64,000 nucleotides of DNA, from positions 28,935,437 to 28,999,436 of the forward strand of contig NC_059500.1 in assembly GCF_018139145.2 (NCBI RefSeq). The letters run 5' to 3'. This document shows positions 1 through 11,929 of this stretch, in pieces. The notes under the pieces were generated by a model. It was given only the letters and a program-made list of their open reading frames with translations, was not told the origin of the DNA and made no database searches. Each line of letters opens with the position of its first letter. The stretch's first letter is position 1. The stretch is from Gymnogyps californianus (Eukaryota; Chordata; Aves; Accipitriformes; Cathartidae). The position numbers and the translations under genes were made by a program.

Positions 1-960
1 TCATTTGGATTCCTCAGGCTTGTTGTAGTAAAAGTGATAGCAATCCAAGAGAATAGGAATGGGAATAAAACTACGCTGATACCAGCGCTTAGAAAGTTTG
101 CGAAAGGTTAAGAGCATTGTGAATGTACCACAGTAAAATGTCTTCCAAGTCTTCAATGCAGATCCACCACTTGGACTCCAAAACAGAGAGAGGGCAAAGA
201 TTTCAAGGCTTTCATATACCACACCCACAGCACAGTAACAACCACTCAGCAGGAGGCATCACACTGATTGGATCTCAGAATCTCTACTGATTCTGAGTCA
301 GCAGAGTAAGGTAGAAAGAGAAGTGGTGCCAACACCAGAGAACAGTTTGGCAGGGAACAAGTAAGCTGCACAGGATAATGTGTTCCGAAGTCTGGAAAGA
401 AATGGTGGGAGTGGAGATCCCCATGTGGAGGACAGCAGCAAACAACACAACAGAGTGATGCCTGGTGGCAGGGTGTGGAAAGAGCTGACCACCTGGCCAG
501 TGAAGTTCTGATATGGGATGTCTTGCCTGGGAAACAAGGTGGAAGTACAGAATGATGTACCATTGTGTCCCCTGCAGCCCCATGGTGTCTCCCTCAGGAG
601 GTTTGTCGAGCTCTCTGCTTTCCATGCCCAACAATGAGACATGGGTAAGGGGCAACGGTTTACAATGTATGGCCTATTACCATCCTGATAAGTGATGTTA
701 AGGATCATGGCTTGGGACAAAGATGGCATTCAGGGACCCTTTTTTCCTGTAGCTTGCATTTTGATCTGGTAATTTCATTACCCTTTTCGTTACATAGATT
801 ACCCTGGCAGCTCCCTGAAATTAACTGAGAGATGCTTTGCAGGTTCTGAGGATGTTTCAGGGCTGCTTTGAAGAGCAATTTAGACCGATTTTTGTCTAGC
901 TTTTCTGAAGCCATGAGACAGAACTCTGTCTCTGGTCATTAAAAGAATTATGCTGGCAGC
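1..960 (-). pseudogene. possible endogenous retrovirus env remnant, broken and partial
   Basis: On the minus strand this stretch holds overlapping open segments in different frames: about 69 codons at 914-705, 143 codons with a true ATG at 729-298, other frames at 655-246, and 75 codons at 228-1. No single frame runs through, so at least two frameshifts would be needed. Retroviral surface-envelope-like traits are many cysteines, the sequons NIT, NGT and NFT in the 729-298 segment, and an LPPGIT...C stretch resembling the LPPG-C motif of gamma-type envelopes. Near the left end a basic KRWYQR segment is followed by a short hydrophobic stretch and YYNK, weakly recalling a surface/transmembrane junction. 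An env gene in this orientation would have pol to the right, and none is seen there. The transmembrane part would lie beyond the window edge. The likeness rests on short motifs only; a chance set of open frames is the main alternative. Confidence 0.33.
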
Positions 961-2269
961 TTGATTAAAATCTCTGATTTATAAAAAGAGGCTTTATTTA
1001 AAATGCTCTTGTCAAAGTTGGGAGGGTTGATTAAATCCCAAACAAAAATTAAAGTCACATATTTTATTTTATTTTAATTTTATTTTTTAATAAAAATAAC
1101 AAATGGCTTTGGATCATTTAACAGATGGGTCATTTAAATAGCAGATTACTTTTTAGAATTAAAGTAACTATTGACTTTGGTCATCTATTGAGTGTGTAAA
1201 CTCTTAGCATTCTGTTGCAAGTACAGGTTTATCATTTTGGAAGAGAAATCAAAGTTGTTGGAAAGAGTGATTTCTTTTGCTCTTCCTCTGATTTCACTAT
1301 CATGATCCTAGACAAAGATGTTAGTTAAGGTATTGGACTGGGAATGGCAAAAACTGTATTTCCAGCTCTTCAAACAACTCCCTGAATTCCTTGGACAGAT
1401 TGCCTTTTCAACCCAAAGGAGTACAAAAGAGTATATGTAGAAAAACATGCTGGGAATAGCATGATGCACTTGACAGACACAGACCTTCAGTGGCCAGTAG
1501 TGGAAGTGGGGTGTTCAAGAGTCTTGGGTGTTTGAAACACATCCTACAAAAATGGTAAATGCTTGTCTTTTTACAATTACCTTTTTTCTTCTATGTGCCT
1601 GGAAGACGATATGCCCATTGGGAGGATTTTTGGGAAAGAATCAGCCCCTGGTTTATTAATGTCCTTTCCACAGCCGAAGAAGCTGGTGAGAAAATAGAGG
1701 TGGGATGAGACTTGAGTGCCTTACCCTAAGCAGGCAGAGATTGTTCTTGTATCTCCAGGGCTGCATGGGAGAGCTCTAGGTCTGTCTGCTCTCCCAGTGC
1801 TCATCTATCTGTCTTCTACCCTCTTGGCTGCTCAACCACAGATCAGTGCCCATCGCCCTCATGATACCTTCCTGGACAAATGGTTCATAAGCTTTGCCTG
1901 GCAGTACAGTCTGCTTTCTTCTCCTTAGCAGACGGGGAACCTGAAAGAGTTAGGGATTACATCATCACCCCCATCTTCTCCTCACCACCATCCAAAGGGG
2001 TGACTCACAGTTGCAGATTAAGAGCAGTTTGTTTCAGGTTGCTCCAGAGGAGAGAGCTGGTAATAATCATGCCTGTCTTTTTCCAATAGGAAAGCTTGGA
2101 ACATTTTGGTGAGGAGACCAGGCAGCCAGGCTGTTTCTCTCCAGTGTGGATGCAGGGGCCTGTCACAGGCTGCCCAGGAGCTGAGTGAGAGCAGAATTTG
2201 GGTGTCACGAGTCCCAGTCCAGTACAGCATTGGCAAGGTGGCAGGCATCATGCCTGTCTGTGCAGACTG
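961..2269. other. intergenic or intronic sequence, nothing assignable
   Basis: AT-rich at the left (an ATTTT run at 1060-1090) and of ordinary composition to the right. Short open frames of 60-90 codons occur on both strands without a recognisable domain. No retroviral pol or gag motif (YxDD, zinc knuckle) was noticed to the right of the env-like stretch. Confidence 0.6.
1058..1095. repeat. ATTTT-rich low-complexity tract
   Basis: Imperfect pentamer repeats of ATTTT/TTTTA followed by a T run and AATAAAAATAA. It is a simple AT-rich tract with no flanking duplication visible. Confidence 0.7.
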
Positions 2270-2705
2270 TCTGGGCATGGTGGGAGCTGAGGGCACTCTG
2301 GGGCTGTGAGGCTGGGACCTGAGGGGAATAACACCACCAGCAGCTCAGGGCCTGGCAGCCAGGTCTCTGTCCCACTGCCCGAGCCAGGAGTAGGGTGGCT
2401 GGGGGCACTGGGGGCAGCTCCAGCCACAGGCATCAGGCACCTCCCAGGGGACAGGGATGGGCCCAGCCTGGGCTGGGAAGTGGGCCCATGGTGGGGCCTG
2501 GCTCGGTGGAGCCCATGGCTGGGCAGGGCAGGGGAGCAGGGAGCTGGAGATGGGCCCTGCTGTGGTGTCACTGGGGCAGGGGCTGATGGCCCTGGGGGCT
2601 GGTGTGGGGTCCTGGGCTGTGACCAGGTAGGAGGAGCCCCAGGGGTCTGGGCAGCATCAGGCAGGCCCACTGGTGCCCTTCAGGCCCTGACACAGACACT
2701 AACGT
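2270..2705. other. GC-rich, CpG-depleted block
   Basis: About 430 bp of markedly higher GC than its surroundings, rich in GGGCTGG, GGGCCC and CCTGGGGCT words. CpG is almost absent (about two, in CCCGAG and GGCTCGG), so it is not a CpG island. Both strands stay open for 134-140 codons here. The plus-strand frame begins at GTG (2306), not ATG, so the openness is likely an effect of GC content. It could be a decayed GC-rich repeat whose CpGs were lost to methylation, or an old minisatellite-like segment. I did not recognise a family. Confidence 0.5.
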
Positions 2706-5700
2706 ATTGAACTCCTCCTTTGGGTGACAGGATCAATATTACATGCTTCAAATGTCATTGTAGATGTGAATATCAGTAGTGTGAAGCTTGTTGTCTTCCA
2801 AGTCCTATTTTGTGCCTGCTGCTGAGCTACCTAGAAGCTGGGTGAAGCTGAGTTTCCTATGTGATCACCCACATCCAGGTGACGATGCTTTATGAAATCT
2901 TGATGAGCTTGACATTTCTGAGACAGCAGAACTATAAACATACTAACCCCACACAGTGCAGAAGCTGAGGGTTTAGGAGGCAGCAGAGTGTGGGTTTCTT
3001 CCCTGGTGCCAGAAGGAACACAGTAGATCCTTCACTTTGGGTTAACCCTCCCTGAGAGCTCGTTGAAGTGGATGGAGAAGCTCCCACTGATTGCAGCAGG
3101 CGTTGTTTGCTTTCTCAGTTATACTCCTGTAAAGCATCAGAACTTAAGCTTTCTGCTCACTCTGTCATCCAGTGGGAGGATGCAGGTGGTCTGGCAAGGT
3201 CAGATGAGGTTGGGAGGGTCTATGCTGCAGTCCAAGCCTTTAGCACAACTATGGGAAACTACTTCCCCTCCCACTTCACCTATTTTCCTTTTCTGCCTGA
3301 GGAAGCTGCTGCTGTAGAGTTGTAGCCTTCACACCTTCTATTGTAGAACATGGTGGAGGGTTCTAATATAAAACAAGGAAAGAAATCTGCAGTAAGTGAA
3401 GATGTTCCAATGATAGCTCTGTCAAAAGTAATTGGTCATATCTATTTGAATAATACAAACAGCAAAAGTGTATTCTAAAGTAAAGAAATCAAATAGTTGA
3501 TAAAGAGTGAAATGTGAACAGATCAGTTCTGGGTCTTCTGTTTTCCTTCTATGCAGTGACTTCCCCAGAATGCCTTCAAGGCAGATGAGAGCTATCAACA
3601 AATTTAAGAATTAAATTTTGCATGGTGTGGAAGGAATATTTCCCCTTAAATTTCGGTCTCCTAACAGCAGGACAGCTTGCCTGCTGAGGTCCAATGTCCG
3701 TGACTTTATAGCCAGCCAGCCAGCCAGCGTCTTTTTCTTTCTGTTGACAGCGTGATTTCCTCTCCTCCAAGTGGTGGTTACACAGTATGACAGATTCACT
3801 GCCAGAAGCTCCAGGCAGTAAGGTGCAGTATAGCCTGGGGAGATGGGAAAGCTTTCAGTCTCCAGGGCTACCTGGAGGTGGCTCACCTCATGCCACCTCT
3901 TGCCATAGAGCATAAATTTGCTGCTTAGAAAGTAGGGAGAGAGGGCCATAGTATAGCATGGATATCTCCTAAGGAAACAAAAAAACAGCAAGGAGGCTGT
4001 TGTCTTTGCAAAAATGTTTGCACTTATGCCTGAGAACTAGAAATAACCATCTGTAGATAGAGTGTGATGTCAGGCAGAGGTCTGGAACTGAGAGAGGACT
4101 GACTGTGTTTGGGGAGGAAATCCTTTGTGTTTGCTGGTTCTGTTCCTTTTGTTGCTGGCTGTAGGAAAAAATATACCTGTGATCTTGTGGGAGATGTTTG
4201 ACATACCTGTGGGATTGGTTACATGGTTGGAATGAAGGTATGAGGTTCCTGAAGAAAACAGTTCTTTCAAAGGAAGTCAGAGCACTTCATTCAGTAAGAG
4301 TGGATTTGATATGCCACTCAATAGCTGGAAACTATTCTGGAGTGTTCATGAGACGTTCTCTCTTTCTGGAAACAAGATACATTTTTTATGGCATATGGCT
4401 ATTGGGGCAATGGTAGCTCAACAGTGGCAAGTCTGAAAGGATTTCAGCTTGTGAATGAAGATGAAAGACTTTCCCCTGCTTTGTTGAATGTCAACTGAGA
4501 ATTGCAGAGATTTCCATAAAAGGAAGAAGTGCTGCTTCTGGGTGAGCACAATCTCCTCTGTCAGTGGGATTACTTTTGCAAGCAAGATGTTCAGGGTTTA
4601 GCTTTGATGCTGTGGTCTGTTGGTCACATTCATGTGGCTTTTGCCAAAGCCTCTGGCTCTGATAGCCAGCATTCATCCCAGCATTCCAGCAAGGACGATC
4701 AACGATATGCTGAGATACTGGTGACACTTTGAATGGAGATCCAACCAACTAATACAGTTTCCCATATTGGTGCCATGCTCCTCTATGAAAGAGCTCACCT
4801 ATCTAGTCAGTAAGTTGGATCTCATACTGTGATTCCAGCCTATTTCCTGTGTTATGGTTTCATGCTGTGCTCTATGTAAGGTCATGGCATTCTTACCTTT
4901 CTGCAAGGCTAATGCCTTCAGTTAATTTCCTTCTGCTGAAGTGTCATCGTGTTCTCTAAAGGTGTTCACTTACTTGCCTGCTACCAAGTATATTCCGTTG
5001 AGTGCAATGGATCATACTGGGTTAAAAAAGCCTGTCCAAAAAAAGCAGTCCTGACTTCAAGTTCAAGGGTCTGGAGTACAGTATTAACAGAAGGTAAAGG
5101 TAGAAAAGAGCAGACAGTGAAAAGAACTTGATCAAATAGGGTTCTTTCATATAAAATGTCACGCTTCTACATTGAAAGTACAGAGATAAAAGTGGCCAGC
5201 TGCTTTAATGGCTTCTGAAATTTGAAGCTGGACAAGAGTTTTATGCTCGCTATCCTCATCCCCTACACTATGCAGACGAGAGAGCTGTACTCAACATTTT
5301 TGGCACCACTGCATTTGTTTCCATCTAAGCTACAACCACTGCCTCGCAGCCTGGGTGTAGGGGAGCAGAGGAGGAACTGATTGCAGAACTGTGAAGCAGC
5401 TGCCCTGCTCATGTGAACAACAACATGTGAGCATCACGGGGTAGGAATATATGAGCTACAAATTCTCCACCCATCCCAGATCCAACCTGACAAGAGCCTG
5501 ATCTCAGTTCCATCATGTAAACAACTTTAAGCAGAGCTTTTCTACAGGGGGATATGCAGGGGTCCTGCCAAAGCTTGTAGACACTCAGAGCAAGAGAGAT
5601 ATGATCCTCCAGGCTTGAACTTCTATTTCTGGCTGGCAGCAGAGCCCAAGGGACAGGCTACAGTCTTAACAGGAGGATACAAGCCTCTGATCTTTTCATG

Positions 5701-7439
5701 CCTTCCTCTGAGATTTACAACGTAATTTTAAGGCTACTCAAGGAACTCCCCACTTTTTTTCCAGGCTCACTTCCCACCAGCTCCCACGCCATGATAGAGT
5801 CATGTCTGTAACTCTGCTTTTGGGCACAAGCCATTCCCTAGGTTGGGTAGGTCTGCTTTTTCAGTTTGTGCTGGCCTTGTTTTTTGCAGCTTTTTCTCTT
5901 CATGTGACTACTGCAGGTATCTCACTTCTCACCTGTAGCTGAGAGCCAGGTGAGACGGACAGGGAAGGGTTGCAAACAGAATGAGTGAATGCAGCCTGCA
6001 GCCCCCATCCAGTGCACCCCTGTGCTAACTAACAGATATGTAGAATGCAGGTAACACCTGAAAGCCTGCCACATGGCCACCACACCTCCCTCATTACCAT
6101 GCAGCACTGCATTGGACACAGGCCAGGACAATGGGTCTGGTCTGACAGTTCTGGTATTTCTGAAGGTACCAGAAGTGATCAGATGCTATGATTTTTTTTT
6201 AGGCTTTCTCCAGGAAATCATGTGAATAAACCATATTAATGTTATAGGCGCCTCTACCACGTACAATATACAGAATTACCATTTTGAAAAGCACGTTTTT
6301 TTTTTAGAAATGTGATCTGAAATATAACAAGTTATATCAGATTTTCACCTGTCATTAATCTCAGCAGGTTTTCCTAAGTAAACAAATTGATTTCCTACTG
6401 CAATACTCTCCTATAGCACTAACTCTAGTATTTACTGCTGCTCAGAGCAGGGTTTCCCACTGTTTTTCTGTGGCACTGGTCATCTTGTTTTCTGGTATTC
6501 ACAGTGTATTTCTAAAAAGACAGCTGCTAAACTGGCAGTATTGGTTGTCCTGGTGTTACAAATGATATGGTTTCTAACAAATCTTGTCCTGTACTATTTT
6601 TTTGTTGTTGTTGCCCTGTGATGGATTGATTGTTGCATAATGTGATGCTTGGTGTGTTAGGCCACTACTGATCTGAGAATATCCAGCACTGGAAACTGAT
6701 GACAACCAAACTAGGTACCCAAACTTCCAGACTAGCAGCCTGACCAGCAGAGCATGTCACTTGCATTCAGCTGCTGTCACTGGGGACTTGCTGGGACCTA
6801 AACCTTTAAATGTAGCCATTCCAGGCTTAGCTGTTGGATCATGTTTTTTTATCCTGCTTCCAGACCAGATAAAGCCTGTGAAAAGTGCTCTTCTGTCAGA
6901 GCAAGAAAAGCAATGTGCTTTCATGGTCTCTTAAATACTTCAGGAAATACCAGCTCCTAACTGCCCTGAAGGTATCTGCAAGAATGAGAAATCTGAAGTG
7001 TGTGGCCCATTAATGCCCTGGATCGTGCTAATTCATATCTCATCCTGAAATAAGTTCCATGTTTTAAATCCAGGACTGGAACTTTCAAGTTTCATCCTGC
7101 TAGCAAGAACAAATGCTTTTATATCCTTTTACAAGCGCTTGTGTGGGCAAAAATGACCAACCTTAAGACCAGGTATAATCTAAGCCTTCTTGTACTAATT
7201 ACGGTTAAACATTAAAAACTGTACCTTGTAGGCTTAGTCCTTATTTTTAGCAATTACAAGATAAAATATGCTGGAAGGATAACCCAAATAGAACAGAAAA
7301 TATCTTTAGTTTGGCTGTGAAGGTTGTTTAATACTTCAGAAGCCAAGCCTTTTCTGTGACTGAGAATAATCCCTATGCCCTGAATAGAGCTCCCTGCCTC
7401 TAAATCTAAACACAGTTTACAAAAGATGGGGTTCCTTTA
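2706..7439. other. intergenic or intronic sequence, nothing assignable
   Basis: Ordinary AT-moderate sequence. Open frames are under 130 codons on either strand and without domain likeness. Only a short GCCA tandem run at 3711-3728 and short homopolymer T runs (near 6190 and 6300) stand out. Confidence 0.6.
3711..3728. repeat. GCCA tetranucleotide repeat
   Basis: Four and a half head-to-tail copies of GCCA. Short microsatellite, possibly polymorphic. Confidence 0.85.
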
Positions 7440-7565
7440 TTGCCATGTCACTGTAGTGAAATAGCAGCATAGAGAAAGTGACTCTTCTGAGGTCACCAAC
7501 AGGACAGAACTGAGACTAGCCCTGCAGTCTCCTGACTCTCAGGCTAATGCCCTATACAGTCAGCT
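7440..7565 (-). repeat. ancient MIR/L3-like retroelement fragment
   Basis: The plus strand reads through a degraded form of the reverse-complement 3' region of MIR/L2/L3-type elements: an AGTGAC-TTCTGAGGTCACCAACAGG box, then ACTGAGACTAG, then CTCCTGACTCTCAGGCTAATGCCCTATAC. The order and spacing match the known antisense word series (AAGTGACTTGCCCAAGGTCAC, then CAGAGC, then CTCCTGACTC, then AGTGCCCTA). It is highly diverged, as expected of an insertion shared by amniotes. The exact subfamily cannot be told by eye. Confidence 0.55.
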
Positions 7566-7726
7566 AGAAGCACTGGGGCAATGCTTGAGTCCTGTGGTTC
7601 AGGTCTCAATGCAAAAGATCCCTTGTTCCTGATTCAAGAAGATGCTTCCTGTGACGCATGAAGGCTATCAGCTATTGCCTCCTTCAAAGGCAAGAGGATA
7701 TGATTAATTCTTAATAAAGCAATACT

Positions 7727-8105
7727 TGTTGTGGTTTAACCCCATCTGGCAACTAAGCACCACACAGCCACTCTCTTGCTCCCCCCATGGTGGGATGGGG
7801 GAGAGAATCAGAAAAGTGAGAAAACTCATAGGTTGAGATAAAGACAGTTTAATAGGTAAAGCAAAAGCCACACATGCAAGCAAAGCAAAACAAGGAATTC
7901 ATTGACTACTTCCCATTGGCAGGCAGGTGTTGAGCCATCTCCAGGAAAGCAGGGCTCCATCATGTGTAATGGTTGCTAGGGAAGACAGACGCCATAAACA
8001 TCCCCCTCTTCCTTCTTCTTCCCCCAGCTTTATATGCTGAGCATGATCTCATATGGTATGGAATATGGAAGGTAAAGGGTAAGGATCAGCTCTTCTGCTG
8101 GGAAC
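7727..8105 (-). mobile_element. solo LTR, family A, minus strand, U3 side truncated or diverged
   Basis: Begins TGTTGTGGTTTAACCCC, the reverse complement of the U5 end of the complete LTR at 48099-48691, and continues with matching AAGCACCACACAGCC, GGTGGGATGGGGGAGAGAATC and GGTTGAGATAAAGACAG segments. Read on the minus strand it carries a TATAAAG box (8028-8034) and an ATTAAA poly(A)-type signal (7848-7853) upstream of U5, so transcription would run leftwards. Similarity continues through GCATGATCTCATATGGTATGGAATAT and fades after about 8100. The expected AACCAGGACA terminus was not found, so the U3 end is deleted or too diverged to place. No gag, pol or primer-binding site lies next to it. 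The left 5 bp before the TG are ATACT; no matching copy was found on the right. Confidence 0.82.
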
Positions 8106-11100
8106 AATCAATGGAGCTACATGAAAACTTTTACGAATTTATGCTGTCTGGGAACCAAAACTTAAGTCTGTTGTAAAAGCACAAAATTCACCCTAAATTT
8201 CAAGTGTAACAAGCCAGAGAGATCTCTGCATTAAAAGGCAGCTATAAAACCTAGAAAGTTTCGTGATGCTGTGATTGACTCCTAGTAGTTCAGGTGGAGG
8301 TGGGAAAATCAGCTCTGTTTTGGAATAGCTTGGGAGGATTCTGAATTTGGATTTGTAAATCAAATGAGGATTTTGTGAGCATTCTTAAAACAAACAAACT
8401 TTTTGTTTAACATATGTTTTCACTTATCAGAGGATGTCAGTTTTGGTTTCTCCTTCTCTCTCTCTTCTCTTCCTCCTAAGAAGATACCAGGGAGCTGATT
8501 TGAACTTTGTTCCACCGACAATGAGAACCCCTGTAAGCTTCCTAAATGTTCACATGGAAATATTTTATCAAGCCTATCTAAGCCTCCTCCTGTTAATCTA
8601 GATTATTTCTGCTCACAGTGGTGCTCAGTACCTGGGCTTTGTCAGTTAGATACAATTCAAGGAAAGACAGAGATGTCAGTTTTTTAAATGTAACTCAAAA
8701 AGTACCTTGTGCACTGAAAAGTACCAAGACATCTATAAAAACCTGCTATGGGTCAGTAACTGGCAACTTCTCTTGTGAACTGCTAAAGAAAGAATAATCC
8801 TGTATTTCTTTTTATTATACTCTATTTTGAATCTCAAAAGCATCCTACTCTTGGAGTTTGTGTACAGGCTGATGGAAGTGTGAGAATGGAGCACTGAAAT
8901 ACCTGGGATTTTTGGAAATCAGGGGGCAGTTATTGAAGGACAGACAGCTTCCAGTATCTTTCTGAGCTAGTTCATATATGTGGTGAATGCTTCATTATGT
9001 GTTCAGAAACAACCTACTGCCTCTTGCTTGGCTGTTATGTTCTTCACTGCACTTTCCAGAAGCAGACTGTTCCTAGATTATCAAGTAACCAGCCTGGAAA
9101 TTTCACTCTATGCTAGTAAACATTTCAGTGCAAGTGTTTTCATCTTCTGACAGCTTATTATCAAGCATTTTGCTTTTATTTTATTTATTTTCTGTTTGAG
9201 AGGAAAAGGAAAACAAATGACATTTTGTTTCTGTCTTTTTAAAATAAATGTAGGTGTTTTTTTCTTTTGAAACCCAGAAATGCTTTACAAAAATGGAATA
9301 TTTTTTTTTAACTTTCCAGCAACATGTACACCTCCTTTTCTCAATAGACATTATCTTTTGGAGAAGTGTAATTTAGATAGGCAGTTATTCACCAGAATCA
9401 GTGGAAAGTATTTCTCCCTCCCTCAGCTGGCTGTGTGTTTAGCTGTTGCCTTCCAAAACCAAAAAGGACTTTACAGAAGAAGACACTTTGGGATCACTTC
9501 GGCTGGAATGTCACACATGGTGTCTATATTTGGCACAACAATGCTAGGCAACTGAAGACATCATTCCAGTCTGGTGTCATTACTTCAACCTACTCCTTAC
9601 CTCAGATAAACAGGCTGATTAAACCCTTTTTGTTGAAACTCCAAACCTCGGCTTGATTTAACAGAGAAAAATAGAAGGAAATGTAGCTAAAAAGAATTTA
9701 AATTGCTGATGTTTTCTACTTGGATGGCTTGCATTTTCACATCATATAGATGTCTAGTTGCATTAATTGTCTTGTGCTGTGTTCATTAGACTTGTTCATT
9801 ATACTTGACGACCAATGCCCTTTGTCTTCTTTGCTGGACTTTTTATTTACCTCTCCTTCCTCTAGCTGACAAGTGAAACTCTAAATATATGGTAAGCCGA
9901 TATCACATTACCTTCTTTTTATATCTGTGTCCCTATATATTAACATAATTGCTGGAAGTAATTAGCAGGGAGAATTGCCTGAAGAAGAAGATCTTTGTGC
10001 GGAGAACAAGTAAACTCTTGTGGCATATTTTGTGGAAAGGGGTCTCTGCTGTCTATAGCACCTAGTTAAGCTCTAAGAGACATTTGGGTGGGTGCTTCTC
10101 AGCACCCAGACATTTGTACTGCCTTTTTTCTGTTGATGGCTTAGATCTTGATGGATTTGCTTCTTACCAGGGAGGGGTCCTTATGATGTCTCGGTCAGAA
10201 GGAGAGCAGATGATAAGAAGCTTACACGGACAATTTAGTAAACTCCTGCAGCTGTCACTCAGAAGTTATTGTGCTACATTCAATGAGCTGACAAAGAGAA
10301 ATGCCACCTGGCTGAGCAAACGGTCTCTTCCTTATAGATGTTCTTTGAGATTTATAGGCAAAAAACACTGCAAAAGAACTAGCTATTCATAGAAGATGAG
10401 AACAGTGTAGAACAATTGACTTCTGGTGGGAGGGATTTTTGAATCTCTGCATTTCATACAGGTTTATATAATGCCACATTTCTCTTTACAACCACTTGGA
10501 AAAGAATCCAGTATCATTTCAAGAGATTGAAGTAACTTTTAAAGAAGGCTTTACTTTGGATAATCTCAACTCAATTTATACAAAATAATATGCTATATGC
10601 AATGTTCTTTCAACCCATCTTCCATTGACACCAGAACAAATTCTTACTCTTTTTAATGCTATGTGTTCTGAAAGCCCATCTAAAGAATCTCATTATTTGT
10701 TCCATAATGGCCAAACAGCTGTGAGATAAAAGAAAATCAGAGTTATGGAAAGTCTCTAACTCTCCAATACTTCATGTTCCTGTAGTTGCACTGAAGGTAG
10801 TCAATCACCCTTTTTAAAGGTAAGGAATTTTTCCACTGAAGGAAGCCTATTGTATCAGATATTTCTACTGCTTCACACCCTGTTATTCATTTACAATGTA
10901 TGCCTTTCTGTCAAACTCCTCCACTGAAACATGGGGAGGGTTCAGTCAGTTCAAACCCTGCTTTGATTCTCTGATGCCAATAGCTGCTGCCACACGTCAA
11001 TCTGAGGCGACCCTGTGAAGAGCTGCAAGAGTTTCCATAAGCAGCTGCTGGTCATGCTGTGCACCACCAGAAGCAGAGCCCTGCACCTGCGATGGCTTTT

Positions 11101-11888
11101 GCTAGTGACATGAAGACTGGTCTTGGGATTTCTTTCTGCCCTAGCTCTATACATTTGTGATTTATAAACATTATTCACAAGGTACCACATGCTCATTTAC
11201 GTAAGATAAAAGCCTTGAGGGAGGAAGAGAGCTATAAAAAGACAAATCTTTACCCCTTCTTCAGCTACTTCTTTCCCTAAGACAAACATAAGACTTTGTT
11301 TCTACAGCTAATCTTCTATAAAATCCCTTTTCTGTACATTTAATTAATTCCTTACACCCACTATCCACTGCTCGGAGGCAGATCCTTCTTGTTACTAACT
11401 CCACAAAGCCATTATCCCTTCAGGTTTCTGAAAGCGTAAGGACTGCCTGAATCAACATTAAAGCCCCATGGTTTAAGGGGTGAGGTGGGGGTTGCTCTGT
11501 ATCTGCAATGGGCTCTATTAATAAGGCACCTTTTCTACTTGCTGGAATTCATAGAGAGAGTATCCACTTCCTACTGAATTATCCCTACAAGACTAGTGCA
11601 GAGGATATGGCTCTTGTCTTGTAGCTTCCTCTGTTATTTACACAGTTGCTAGAAGCACGTAATTCCTTGCTGGAACTAAGGAAGTTGCCAGCAGAGCTAA
11701 GCCTCGTGAGGTTGGACTGATGAGGGGAACCCCCTTTTTCTGACTGCCCTTCTATTTTTCTGCCTCCTAGGAAAGAATAGTCAATCCAAGTAGCTGCAGG
11801 ATGCAAGGAGATCTTTTATCTCCACAGAGGAAAGTTGAAAGGGGTTTCAGCTCCAGCTGACTAGAATGTTGAGGAAATGGAAACAGAA
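8106..11888. other. intergenic or intronic sequence, nothing assignable
   Basis: No gene or repeat recognised. A polypyrimidine tract (TC-rich) lies at 8447-8477. A 102-codon plus-strand frame at 10084-10392 starts at TTG, not ATG, and has no known domain. Confidence 0.6.
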
Positions 11889-11929
11889 GGGGTGGGGGAG
11901 GGGGCAGGGGCAGGGGGCAGGGGGCAGGA
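11889..11929 (+). repeat. G-rich GGGGCA repeat, potential G-quadruplex
   Basis: Tandem GGGGCA/GGGGGCA units give more than four runs of four to five Gs within 41 bp on the plus strand, separated by one- or two-base loops (CA, A, TG). This meets the usual intramolecular G-quadruplex pattern. No gene or CpG-rich promoter lies beside it. Confidence 0.8.

Noticed and set aside
2248..2710. 134-140-codon frames on both strands
   Set aside because: They overlap antisense in a GC-rich segment where stop codons are rare; the plus frame starts at GTG. Composition explains them.
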